This document shows, piece by piece, positions 7,679-13,672 of a DNA stretch of 13,672 nucleotides; within the stretch, counting starts at the first letter, position 1; every line of letters starts with the position of its first letter. The notes below the pieces were generated by a model. That model saw only the letters and a program-made list of their open reading frames with translations. It ran no database searches and had not been told where the DNA came from. The translations under genes were made by a program, and so were the position numbers. This DNA comes from an uncultured Eubacteriales bacterium (GTDB taxonomy: Bacteria > Bacillota > Clostridia > Oscillospirales > Butyricicoccaceae): contig CATJIY010000123.1 of assembly GCA_949740695.1 (NCBI GenBank), forward strand, positions 1-13,672. The letters are read 5' to 3'.

Positions 7679-8407
7679 ATGGCTTTGATTCAGTGCCCCG
7701 ATTGCGGACGGGAAGTATCCAGCCGGGCAATCAGCTGCCCCCATTGCGGCTGCCCCATTGCCGCCGAAGCGGCTGTCGTTTCCGCGCCCACGTCTGCCGG
7801 CGTGGCCAAAGCGGCGCAAAACAAAGCAGAACGAGAGGTTATTTTAGCGCATTTGCAGGATCTCCGCGCCCTAGAGCTGCTGAAAAAGAAACACAGCAGG
7901 GTATTAGAAATGGTCATGGAGCATTGTGGGATTTCGCACTATGACCGTCTCATAGACATCATGAGTGCAATGATCCGCAAAGACGGCCGGTTGGACCAGG
8001 CGTTGTGGAAAAGAGTGCAGGACGAGGATCCGCAAAGACTGAAAGTCATGGTAAGCTTGCGGAAAGCTTATGAACCGAATCTGATACCGGCCCAATTCCG
8101 CAATCTGTACGGGGTATATTATCTTTACGACTATCTTTCCACGTCTCAGGAAACCTTAACCAACGCGCTGCTGCACTTGGATCTGGAACAGATTAAAAAT
8201 AAGCTGGACAAGGTGATTGCTCAACAGTCCCAACAAATTTTGCTGGCGGCCGTACAAAACGCCCAGCTGGCCAATGTTCAACAGCAGTTTGACCAGCTGA
8301 TCGATACGGCAAAGTCTATCAGCACAGATACGGCGGAGATTGCCAAATACTCCGCGATTTCCGCGGCTCACCTGGAGACCATCAAAATTCTCCAGATGCT
8401 TGGCTAA
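7679..8407 (+). CDS. Zinc-ribbon protein with helical C-terminal region, function unknown
   Basis: This 242-aa protein begins with a clear zinc ribbon: Cys6-x2-Cys9 and Cys20-x2-Cys23, in CPDCGRE and CPHCGCP. A short Ala/Ser/Pro-rich linker (about residues 28-48) follows, and then a largely helical region. The last 75 residues are rich in Gln, Leu and Ala (QQSQQILLAAVQNAQLANVQ) and look amphipathic or coiled-coil-like. There is no signal peptide or membrane segment. Zinc-ribbon proteins of this shape occur widely in Clostridia without an assigned role; I do not recognise a specific function. The ATG at 7679 has AAAAAGGAG 8 nt upstream. No convincing promoter is seen in 7600-7678. The stop overlaps the AAAGGAGG site of the next gene, so the two are probably cotranscribed and coupled. 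Confidence 0.85.
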   Translation: MALIQCPDCGREVSSRAISCPHCGCPIAAEAAVVSAPTSAGVAKAAQNKAEREVILAHLQDLRALELLKKKHSRVLEMVMEHCGISHYDRLIDIMSAMIRKDGRLDQALWKRVQDEDPQRLKVMVSLRKAYEPNLIPAQFRNLYGVYYLYDYLSTSQETLTNALLHLDLEQIKNKLDKVIAQQSQQILLAAVQNAQLANVQQQFDQLIDTAKSISTDTAEIAKYSAISAAHLETIKILQMLG

Positions 8408-8421
8408 AGGAGGTCCCTTTT

Positions 8422-8895
8422 ATGCATACCATCCGCAAAGCGGAACAGCGGGACGTCCCCCGGCTGCTGGACCTGCTGGTCCAAGTCAATATGGTCCACC
8501 ACAAGGGCCGGCCCGACCTGTTCAACGGCCCGGCCACCAAATACAATCAGACTCAGCTGGCCCAAATGATCGGCAGCGAGGACCCCGTCATTTTCGTCTG
8601 GTCGGACGAAAGCGACGTTGTTCAGGGCTACGCTTTCTGTTTCCTCAAGCAATTTGTGAACGACGGTCTGATGACCAATATTAAAACGCTGTATATCGAC
8701 GACCTATGCGTGGACGAGGCCCAAAGAGGCCGCCATATCGGCAAAGAGTTATATGATCATGTGCTGGCCTATGCCAAGTCCATTGGTTGCTACAACATGA
8801 CCTTGAACGTATGGGCGCTGAATGAGCCCGCTCGCCGCTTTTATGAGCGCTGCGGCCTGCACGTCCAAAAATACGGCATGGAGCTCCTTCTATGA
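8422..8895 (+). CDS. GNAT-family N-acetyltransferase
   Basis: This 157-aa protein is a single GNAT domain, predicted to move an acetyl group from acetyl-CoA to an unknown amine. Conserved parts are the N-terminal IRKAEQRDVPRL strand-helix and motif A (LYIDDLCVDEAQRGRHIGKEL, about residues 92-112), whose QRGRHIG forms the pyrophosphate-binding loop. The NVWALNEPARRFYERCGL segment with its Asn and Tyr (about 132-149) is the usual motif B end. AAAGGAGG (8406-8413) precedes the ATG by 8 nt and overlaps the stop of the zinc-ribbon gene. The TGA stop overlaps the next start as ATGA, which indicates translational coupling. The substrate cannot be told from sequence; small-molecule, antibiotic or protein N-terminal acetylation are all possible. 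Confidence 0.9.
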   Translation: MHTIRKAEQRDVPRLLDLLVQVNMVHHKGRPDLFNGPATKYNQTQLAQMIGSEDPVIFVWSDESDVVQGYAFCFLKQFVNDGLMTNIKTLYIDDLCVDEAQRGRHIGKELYDHVLAYAKSIGCYNMTLNVWALNEPARRFYERCGLHVQKYGMELLL

Positions 8896-9353
8896 CCGCC
8901 GTACTCTCTGAGCGGGGAGCGGCCTTTCGCCCCATGGTTCAAAAGGACCTTCCGGCGGCGGTTTCCCTGTATATCCAATACTACAACCAACAGGAGGGCG
9001 GCTGCTGGACCCAGGATATCGCCTATAAGCGGGTCCATCAGGTGTTTAGCCGGGAGGATTCCTGTTGCGCTGTCCTGGAAACAAAGGACCGGCTCGCGGC
9101 TTTTGCCATGGGATATTTTGAGCAGTATGACGACGGCTTCGCTTATAACCTGGTTGAGATCGTGGTGGCCGCCGCTTATCAGAACCAAGGACTGGGAACC
9201 GCCTTCCTCCAGGTGTTGGAATCCCATGTCCGGCAAAAAGGCGCTTTGCTTATCCAGCTACAGGCAGTCAACGATGAATTCCACAATCATTTTTACGGCA
9301 GATTGGGCTATCGGAACGCTTCCAATCTGGTGCTAAAAACGAAGATGCTATAG
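8892..9353 (+). CDS. GNAT-family N-acetyltransferase, second of a tandem pair
   Basis: This 153-aa protein is also a single GNAT domain. Motif A is EIVVAAAYQNQGLGTAFLQ (about residues 83-101), with QNQGLG as the acetyl-CoA loop. The C-terminus NHFYGRLGYRNAS carries the usual Tyr-rich motif B. The start codon is the ATG at 8892, in the ATGA that overlaps the preceding gene's stop. There is no separate strong ribosome site, so coupling to the first GNAT is likely. The two GNATs share the fold but little sequence outside the motifs, so a recent duplication is not evident. A 67-nt spacer to ilvD follows. It is GC-rich, and CGGCCC at 9359-9364 could pair with GGGCCG at 9395-9400, but the loop is long and I do not call a terminator. 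Confidence 0.88.
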   Translation: MTAVLSERGAAFRPMVQKDLPAAVSLYIQYYNQQEGGCWTQDIAYKRVHQVFSREDSCCAVLETKDRLAAFAMGYFEQYDDGFAYNLVEIVVAAAYQNQGLGTAFLQVLESHVRQKGALLIQLQAVNDEFHNHFYGRLGYRNASNLVLKTKML

Positions 9354-9420
9354 GCCGCCGGCCCCACCTTATAAATCAAGAAATCTCCGGCCCCGGGCCG
9401 TTTAAAAAAGGAGAACCACG

Positions 9421-11082
9421 ATGCAAAGTGATAAAATCAAACAAGGCGTGGAGCGCACTCCCAACAAAAGTCTGCTCTACGCTCTAGGTTATACCGACGA
9501 AGAGCTGACTCGCCCTCTGGTGGGGGTGGTGTGCTCTTATAATGAAATCGTCCCCGGACACATGCACCTGGATAAAATTGCGGAGGCAGTTAAAGCTGGT
9601 ATCCGGGCTGCCGGAGGAACGCCGGTGGAGTTCCCCGCCATTGCGGTGTGCGACGGTATCGCCATGGGCCACATTGGCATGAAATATTCCCTGGTGACGC
9701 GGGATCTGATCGCCGATTCCACTGAGGCCATGGTAATGGCCCACCAGTTTGACGGCTTAGTGATGATTCCCAACTGCGACAAAAACGTACCTGGCCTACT
9801 GATGGCCGCCGCCCGGCTGAACATCCCTACCATTTTCTGTTCTGGAGGCCCCATGCTGGCCGGTACCATGAACGATGGCCGGCGCACCTGCCTGAGCCAT
9901 ATGTTTGAGGCAGTAGGCGCTTACCATGCCGGCACACTGGATCAGGCCGGCGTTCAGGAATACACCGAAAACGCCTGTCCCACTTGCGGCTCCTGCTCTG
10001 GTATGTATACCGCCAACTCCATGAAATGTCTCACTGAAGCCATTGGCATGGCTCTTCGGGGCAATGGTACCATACCTGCCGTCTGGTCGGCCCGGCTACG
10101 GTTGGCCAAGCGCACCGGCATGCAGATCATGGAGCTGATTGAAAAAAATATCTGTCCCCGTGATATCCTCACTCCCGCCGCTTTCCACAACGCGGAAACG
10201 GTGGATATGGCCCTGGGTTGCTCCACCAACACGATGCTACACCTGCCGGCCATCGCCCACGAAGCCGGAGTCACGCTGGATCTCTCCCAGGCCAACGAGA
10301 TTAGCGCCAAGACCCCCAATCTATGCCATTTGGCCCCCGCTGGAGACACCTATATGGAAGACTTGGAGCGGGCCGGTGGAGTTTACGCCGTTATGAAAGA
10401 GCTGACCAAAAAGGGCCTGCTAAACACCGGTCTGATTACCGTTACCGGAAAGACAGTGGCCGAAAATCTTACCGACGTGGAAAATCGCAACCCTGAATTG
10501 ATCCGCCCAGTGGAAAATCCCTACTCTTCCACTGGCGGCATCGCTGTTTTGCGGGGTAATCTGGCCCAAGATGGCTGCGTAGTCAAACAGTCGGCTGTAG
10601 CCCCCGAAATGCTGCGGCACGAAGGCCCCGCCCGTGTATTCAACTCAGAAGAGCAAGCCATCGAGGCTATCTATGCCAAAAAAATTGTATCCGGCGACGT
10701 AGTGGTTATCCGGTACGAAGGCCCCAAAGGCGGTCCTGGCATGCGGGAAATGCTCAATCCCACCTCGGCTATCTGCGGCATGGGCTTGGGCGAGAGCGTG
10801 GCCTTGATTACCGACGGACGGTTTTCCGGAGCGACCAGAGGCGCTTCTATCGGCCACGTCAGCCCGGAAGCCGCTTCCGGCGGTTTAATCGCCTTGGTGG
10901 AAGAAGGGGATCTGATTTCCATTGATATTCCTGCCGGGTCCATCCAGCTGAAGGTCCCTGAAGCTGAACTGGCCCGCCGTAAATCGGCCTGGGTCTGTCC
11001 CGAACCAAAGGTCAAAACCGGCTACCTGGCCCGGTACGCCAAGCTGGTTTCGTCGGCGGACAAAGGCGCGGTCCTCAGTTGA
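9421..11082 (+). CDS. ilvD: Dihydroxy-acid dehydratase
   Basis: IlvD dehydrates 2,3-dihydroxyisovalerate (and the isoleucine counterpart) to the 2-keto acids shared by valine, leucine and isoleucine synthesis. At 553 aa it is full length. Cluster cysteines are Cys119 in NCDKNVPG and Cys192 in CPTCGSCSGMYTANS. The N-terminal segment reads NEIVPGHMHL, like the E. coli enzyme, and lacks the extra cysteine of the TPCN type that holds an oxygen-stable [2Fe-2S] cluster. An oxygen-labile [4Fe-4S] cluster is therefore inferred. The catalytic region DGRFSGATRG and SPEAASGG, with Ser486, is intact. AAAAAAGGAG lies 8 nt before the ATG. It is separated from ilvC by the zinc-ribbon/GNAT block, and its TGA stop is 1 nt before the ATPase gene. 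Confidence 0.97.
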   Translation: MQSDKIKQGVERTPNKSLLYALGYTDEELTRPLVGVVCSYNEIVPGHMHLDKIAEAVKAGIRAAGGTPVEFPAIAVCDGIAMGHIGMKYSLVTRDLIADSTEAMVMAHQFDGLVMIPNCDKNVPGLLMAAARLNIPTIFCSGGPMLAGTMNDGRRTCLSHMFEAVGAYHAGTLDQAGVQEYTENACPTCGSCSGMYTANSMKCLTEAIGMALRGNGTIPAVWSARLRLAKRTGMQIMELIEKNICPRDILTPAAFHNAETVDMALGCSTNTMLHLPAIAHEAGVTLDLSQANEISAKTPNLCHLAPAGDTYMEDLERAGGVYAVMKELTKKGLLNTGLITVTGKTVAENLTDVENRNPELIRPVENPYSSTGGIAVLRGNLAQDGCVVKQSAVAPEMLRHEGPARVFNSEEQAIEAIYAKKIVSGDVVVIRYEGPKGGPGMREMLNPTSAICGMGLGESVALITDGRFSGATRGASIGHVSPEAASGGLIALVEEGDLISIDIPAGSIQLKVPEAELARRKSAWVCPEPKVKTGYLARYAKLVSSADKGAVLS

Positions 11083-11083
11083 T

Positions 11084-12385
11084 ATGGAAACGATTCACGA
11101 TCTATACCGGGAGATTTGCTCTCTAGTTCTCTTTCGCATGGGGGAAGATAACCCCTTGTTCGGACTGATAGAATGTTTGGCGCAAAGTAAGGCGGACGAC
11201 CCCTCTCCCGCTTTGCTGCGACGTGCTTCCTTTTGCTTCCGGCAACTACTGGAGCAAGCTGGGCAGCTTTCCTTTCATGGGGACCTCTGGCAAGGCTGTC
11301 TGACTTGGTTCCTGCTCACCAACGAAAACCCCTTTACCCTAGCACGGGAGATTTCCGGATGTCAGCCAAATGGCTTGGACGCCCTGGCTCAACGGGAGCT
11401 GGCAGTATTCTGGAAACTGTTTCATTTAGACTTGTGTTCTACCGGCAAAACTTTCGGTGGGATGCTGACCACTCTGCCAAAATTGAAAGGCCAGACAGCA
11501 ACCAATACCGCGGGAGGACAAATCACCCGCCTTTCCGCTCAGCTAGCCCAGGCTGCCGACAGTCAGACTTTTTATCAGCTTTTATCCGAACACTACGCCG
11601 TTTGCGGCGCGGGCATGTTTGGGGTCAGCTACGCTTTTCGCTTGGAAGACGGGGAGGCCCTTTCCCTGCGGCCTATTTTTCGGCCTGATCCGGTCCGGCT
11701 TTCTGATCTGGTGGGTTATGCGGAGCAAAAAGCCCAACTGGTGCGCAATACTCTGGCTTTTTTAGAGGGTAAACCTGCCAATAATGTGCTGCTTTATGGC
11801 GACAGTGGTTCTGGAAAATCCACCTGTGTTCGGGGAATTCTTCAAGAGTTTTCCGGCCGGGGATTGCGGTTGATTGAGCTGTATAAGCATCAGTTCCGCC
11901 GCCTGGCCGATGTGCTGGCGCTGGTGAAAGACCGAGGCTGTAAATTTTTGTTATTCATTGATGATCTGTCCTTTGAGGATTTTGAAGTGGAATACAAAGC
12001 CCTGAAGGCCCTGATTGAAGGTGGACTAGAAGCCCGGCCGGCCAATCTTTTGATCTACGCCACCTCCAACCGCCGCCACCTCATCAAAGAGACCTGGAAC
12101 GACCGGACAGATATGGAACACTCGGGAGACGTTCACCGTTCAGATACTCTGGAAGAAAAACTGTCTCTGGCCAATCGGTTTGGTTTAGCCATCAATTTTT
12201 CCTCTCCAAACCGGCAACAATACCATGAAATGGTGCTCACCTTGGCCCAACGAGCAGGCGTTTCCATGGAAAAAACTACCCTCTTCCGTCTGGCTGACGC
12301 CTGGGAAATCCGCCATGGCGGCGTCTCTGGCCGGACAGCTCAGCAGTTTATCAATGATTTAGTCTGCGGCGTGGAGGCGCTGTAA
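11084..12385 (+). CDS. DUF815-type AAA+ ATPase, function unknown
   Basis: This 433-aa protein has an N-terminal region of about 215 residues without recognisable motifs, then a AAA+ ATPase core resembling the DUF815 family. Walker A is GDSGSGKST (239-247, Lys245), Walker B is KFLLFIDDLSFED (287-299, Asp293/Asp294), and a sensor-1-like Asn329 sits in YATSNRR. The C-terminal stretch (about 375-433) looks like the AAA+ lid. No membrane segment or signal peptide is seen, so it is probably cytosolic. Family members are widespread in bacteria but have no settled role. The ATG at 11084 follows the ilvD stop by 1 nt with no good ribosome site, suggesting translation by re-initiation. A later in-frame ATG (codon 19) also lacks a ribosome site. 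The strong terminator after it makes it the last gene of the operon. Confidence 0.88.
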   Translation: METIHDLYREICSLVLFRMGEDNPLFGLIECLAQSKADDPSPALLRRASFCFRQLLEQAGQLSFHGDLWQGCLTWFLLTNENPFTLAREISGCQPNGLDALAQRELAVFWKLFHLDLCSTGKTFGGMLTTLPKLKGQTATNTAGGQITRLSAQLAQAADSQTFYQLLSEHYAVCGAGMFGVSYAFRLEDGEALSLRPIFRPDPVRLSDLVGYAEQKAQLVRNTLAFLEGKPANNVLLYGDSGSGKSTCVRGILQEFSGRGLRLIELYKHQFRRLADVLALVKDRGCKFLLFIDDLSFEDFEVEYKALKALIEGGLEARPANLLIYATSNRRHLIKETWNDRTDMEHSGDVHRSDTLEEKLSLANRFGLAINFSSPNRQQYHEMVLTLAQRAGVSMEKTTLFRLADAWEIRHGGVSGRTAQQFINDLVCGVEAL

Positions 12386-12423
12386 TCCCTGAATCCCGAA
12401 AAGTAAAAATAAAAATATAAGAT

Positions 12424-12465
12424 AAACTCCGGTGCAGTTTGATGCTGCATCGGAGTTTTTGCTTT
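12424..12465 (+). terminator. Strong intrinsic terminator after the ATPase gene
   Basis: AAACTCCGGTGCAG (12424-12437) pairs with CTGCATCGGAGTTT (12445-12458) over 14 base pairs with one G-U, leaving a 7-nt loop. The 3' arm runs straight into TTTTT and then GCTTTT. It lies 39 nt after the ATPase stop and marks the probable end of the BCAA transcription unit. Confidence 0.92.
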
Positions 12466-12868
12466 TCATCGTCCAACGGCGTTAAAATGGCAATTCCTGT
12501 TAAGCTGCCGCCAGATCTGTCGTTGAACATTTCCTCGCCGGGTAACTGTATAAATCTTCGCATCAGGTTCAGCGCTCCACAAAAGCTGTAACCCCACAAA
12601 GACATCCTTCTAAAAAGCTGGCTGGACAAATATGACCCAGCATGCTCTGCGTTGTCAAAGCCATGTAGCACCTACACATCCGCATCCCGAACCAGCAGAT
12701 GTTTGAAGACAGTACCGAAAAGCGAACAAACTGGGCCGCTTCAAAAATATTAAAATCTTTTTGAAAATGGGTTCCGCTCTACCCCCGGGTTTTGCTCCTT
12801 TCGTGAGGGGACAATCTGGGAGCTGTGAAAACCGTCGCTTTTCCACGGCAAAAGTACATAAGCACATC

Positions 12869-12922
12869 AAGCCAGCTTTCAATTGCAATGACATTAAGTA
12901 GCCGGGCGCTGGCTTTTTGTTT
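12869..12922 (+). terminator. Terminator-like hairpin upstream of the TnpW-like remnant
   Basis: AAGCCAGC (12869-12876) is the exact complement of GCTGGCTT (12908-12915), which runs into TTTTTGTTT. The loop is 31 nt, long for an intrinsic terminator. It could end a former upstream gene or serve as a leader structure for the TnpW-like ORF. The repeat is clear; the role is a guess. Confidence 0.35.
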
Positions 12923-12973
12923 GCCTGGAACATCTCCATGTGTTGCCTCCTACCGCAAGAAAGGAAAGCCAAT

Positions 12974-13195
12974 ATGGCTACAATTCAATCAGTAAAGGCG
13001 AAAACCGCCACCATTTACCGCTGTATCGATTCTACCACCTACAAGGTGCGCATCCATTTTAATAAAACCGCCAAGAAAACCATGAACTACAAAATCTGCT
13101 ACTTAACATCGGCAAATTTGACGTGTCTCTTCCGGAGTTTACACCAGAGGAATTGGAGAAACAGGAGAAGCAGAGGGAATCCTCCAGGTGTTTGA
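12974..13195 (+). pseudogene. TnpW-like transposon-encoded protein, degenerate
   Basis: The first 41 residues, with STTYKVRIHF at 20-29 and KTAKKTM at 31-37, fit the pattern I recall for small TnpW-family proteins of clostridial conjugative elements (roughly STTYxVxVHFxxTxxETMxDKI). After Ile41 (base 13096) the frame turns into unrelated, Arg- and Asn-rich sequence (YLTSANLTCLFRS). Another frame opens at the same place, which suggests a frameshift or deletion. The ATG at 12974 has AAAGGA about 8 nt upstream. The role of TnpW proteins is unknown. The identification rests on memory of the motif, not on a search. Confidence 0.45.
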
Positions 13196-13371
13196 AAAAA
13201 GAAGCGAGCAGCGGCCCAAGATTGAATATTGCTCTGTGTCGAAGGGTGGTTTGCATCAGGCGGATCACCCTCTTTGCACCTCAAATTTCAATCTATATGA
13301 AATCAGCGAACGAAGCAGCATCCGGACGACGCTTTTTCATAGAAGCACACAACGCCGGACGACAAACATAG
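13066..13371 (+). pseudogene. Open, start-less stretch one frame off the TnpW-like remnant
   Basis: This frame is open from just after a stop at 13063 to a stop at 13369-13371. Its early part has a charged, helix-like segment (SLPEFTPEELEKQEKQRE, about 13126-13179) that looks like real protein. It has no ATG with a ribosome site and becomes unprotein-like after about 13200. It may be the shifted continuation of the remnant at 12974, or the fragment of another deleted gene. I do not recognise the family. Confidence 0.25.
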
Positions 13372-13405
13372 TACGTTATTCCCTGCCGGTTTTTCACGAA
13401 TTGGC

Positions 13406-13528
13406 ATGACTTCACGCCGAACGCTGAAGTCCGATGCGCGCTCCTTTGACCTGAGCATCGTAAACCGCTTGTCCAGGCCGCTGGAGGCGTTTTCTATTTC
13501 TACGCCAGATGGCGAATATAATGATTGA
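13406..13528 (+). CDS. Possible 40-residue small protein or gene fragment
   Basis: An ATG-started frame encodes 40 residues, including FDLSIVNRLSRPLEAF and ending TPDGEYND. No clear ribosome site precedes the ATG, and the frame stays open upstream to 13343, so this may be the tail of a decayed gene. Its TGA stop overlaps the AAGGAG site of the next small ORF, the gene-end/gene-start arrangement typical of a once-working operon. I do not recognise the family. Confidence 0.25.
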   Translation: MTSRRTLKSDARSFDLSIVNRLSRPLEAFSISTPDGEYND

Positions 13529-13541
13529 AGGAGTTATGATT

Positions 13542-13649
13542 ATGAATATCAGGAACGAAATCAAAGCCTATATCTTTCGGGAGGACTTCACCATGGGCGA
13601 GCTGATGGTGAAACTGGCCGGGCCCTACCGGTGGAGTCCCAGCGTGTAG
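13542..13649 (+). pseudogene. Truncated small regulator-like protein of mobile elements
   Basis: The 35 residues (MNIRNEIKAYIFREDFTMGE onward, ending RWSPSV) resemble the N-terminal half of a roughly 70-residue helical, DNA-binding-like protein that I recall from many clostridial mobile elements. In those, the similar opening is followed by a segment like SNLSAKLQR and a C-terminal helix. Here a TAG stop (13647-13649) cuts the protein at that point. The ATG at 13542 has AAGGAG (13528-13533) 8 nt upstream; an in-frame ATG at 13536 is too close to it. Family assignment is from memory and tentative. Confidence 0.4.
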
Positions 13650-13672
13650 ACGCCAAAAAAAGAACCAGCGCA

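Larger units (their letters stand above)
12466..13672. mobile_element. Gene-poor segment with remnants of a clostridial mobile element
   Basis: No intact, well-supported gene lies in these 1.2 kb, in contrast to the fully packed operon before it. By eye it is less GC-rich than the operon. The part 12466-12860 holds only short, unconvincing open stretches on both strands. From 12869 on there are fragments of the kind found in clostridial integrative and conjugative elements: a terminator-like hairpin, a TnpW-like start, an out-of-frame charged stretch, and a truncated small regulator-like ORF. I infer a decayed element or its edge. No integrase, direct-repeat attachment sites or terminal inverted repeats are visible, and the element could continue past the window. 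Confidence 0.4.

Noticed and set aside
9354..9420. Intrinsic terminator between the second GNAT and ilvD
   Set aside because: Only a 6-bp GC stem with a 30-nt loop is possible and just three T residues follow, so ilvD probably remains cotranscribed.
12655..12972. 105-codon open frame on the minus strand in the gene-poor segment
   Set aside because: The sequence is Cys/Lys/Arg-rich without motifs and lacks a ribosome site, and it runs against the direction of the recognisable fragments.
1..13672. tRNA genes, T-box leader, riboswitches or CRISPR repeats
   Set aside because: No cloverleaf, T-box-like core or regularly spaced repeats were seen by eye; the operon leader that could hold a T-box is upstream of the window.

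Overview
The window holds most of a branched-chain amino acid (BCAA) biosynthesis operon, all on the + strand, followed by about 1.2 kb of degenerate DNA that looks derived from a mobile element. The organism is most likely an anaerobic low-to-mid-GC Gram-positive of the class Clostridia, possibly Oscillospiraceae-like. This is inferred from strong AGGAGG-type ribosome binding sites, tightly packed genes, the short LeuC (423 aa)/LeuD (163 aa) pair, the wording of the IlvB and IlvC sequences, and the clostridial TnpW-like fragment at the end. No rRNA or other taxonomic marker is present, so the placement is tentative.

Layout. 1-1385: leuA, cut at its 5' end by the window edge. 1389-4250: leuC, leuD, leuB. 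4283-7557: ilvB, ilvN, ilvC. 7573-7599: a GC-rich hairpin. 7679-9353: three genes with no known BCAA role, namely a zinc-ribbon protein and two GNAT acetyltransferases. 9421-11082: ilvD. 11084-12385: a DUF815-type AAA+ ATPase that starts 1 nt after ilvD. 12424-12465: a strong intrinsic terminator that probably ends the transcription unit. 12466-13672: no intact gene, but a TnpW-like fragment, a truncated small regulator-like ORF and several open but unrecognised stretches.

How the genes work together. IlvB/IlvN make acetolactate (and acetohydroxybutyrate), IlvC isomerises and reduces it, and IlvD dehydrates the diol to the 2-keto acid. 2-Ketoisovalerate is then extended to 2-ketoisocaproate by LeuA, LeuCD and LeuB. 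The only step missing for valine and leucine is the final transaminase (IlvE), which must lie elsewhere. The operon leader, where a T-box or attenuator would be expected, lies upstream of the window.

I see no clear undescribed system. The points most worth a second look are the unrelated three-gene block between ilvC and ilvD, the altered cofactor loop of IlvC, the coupling of a DUF815 ATPase to ilvD, and a possible ribosome-site-masking hairpin before ilvB.
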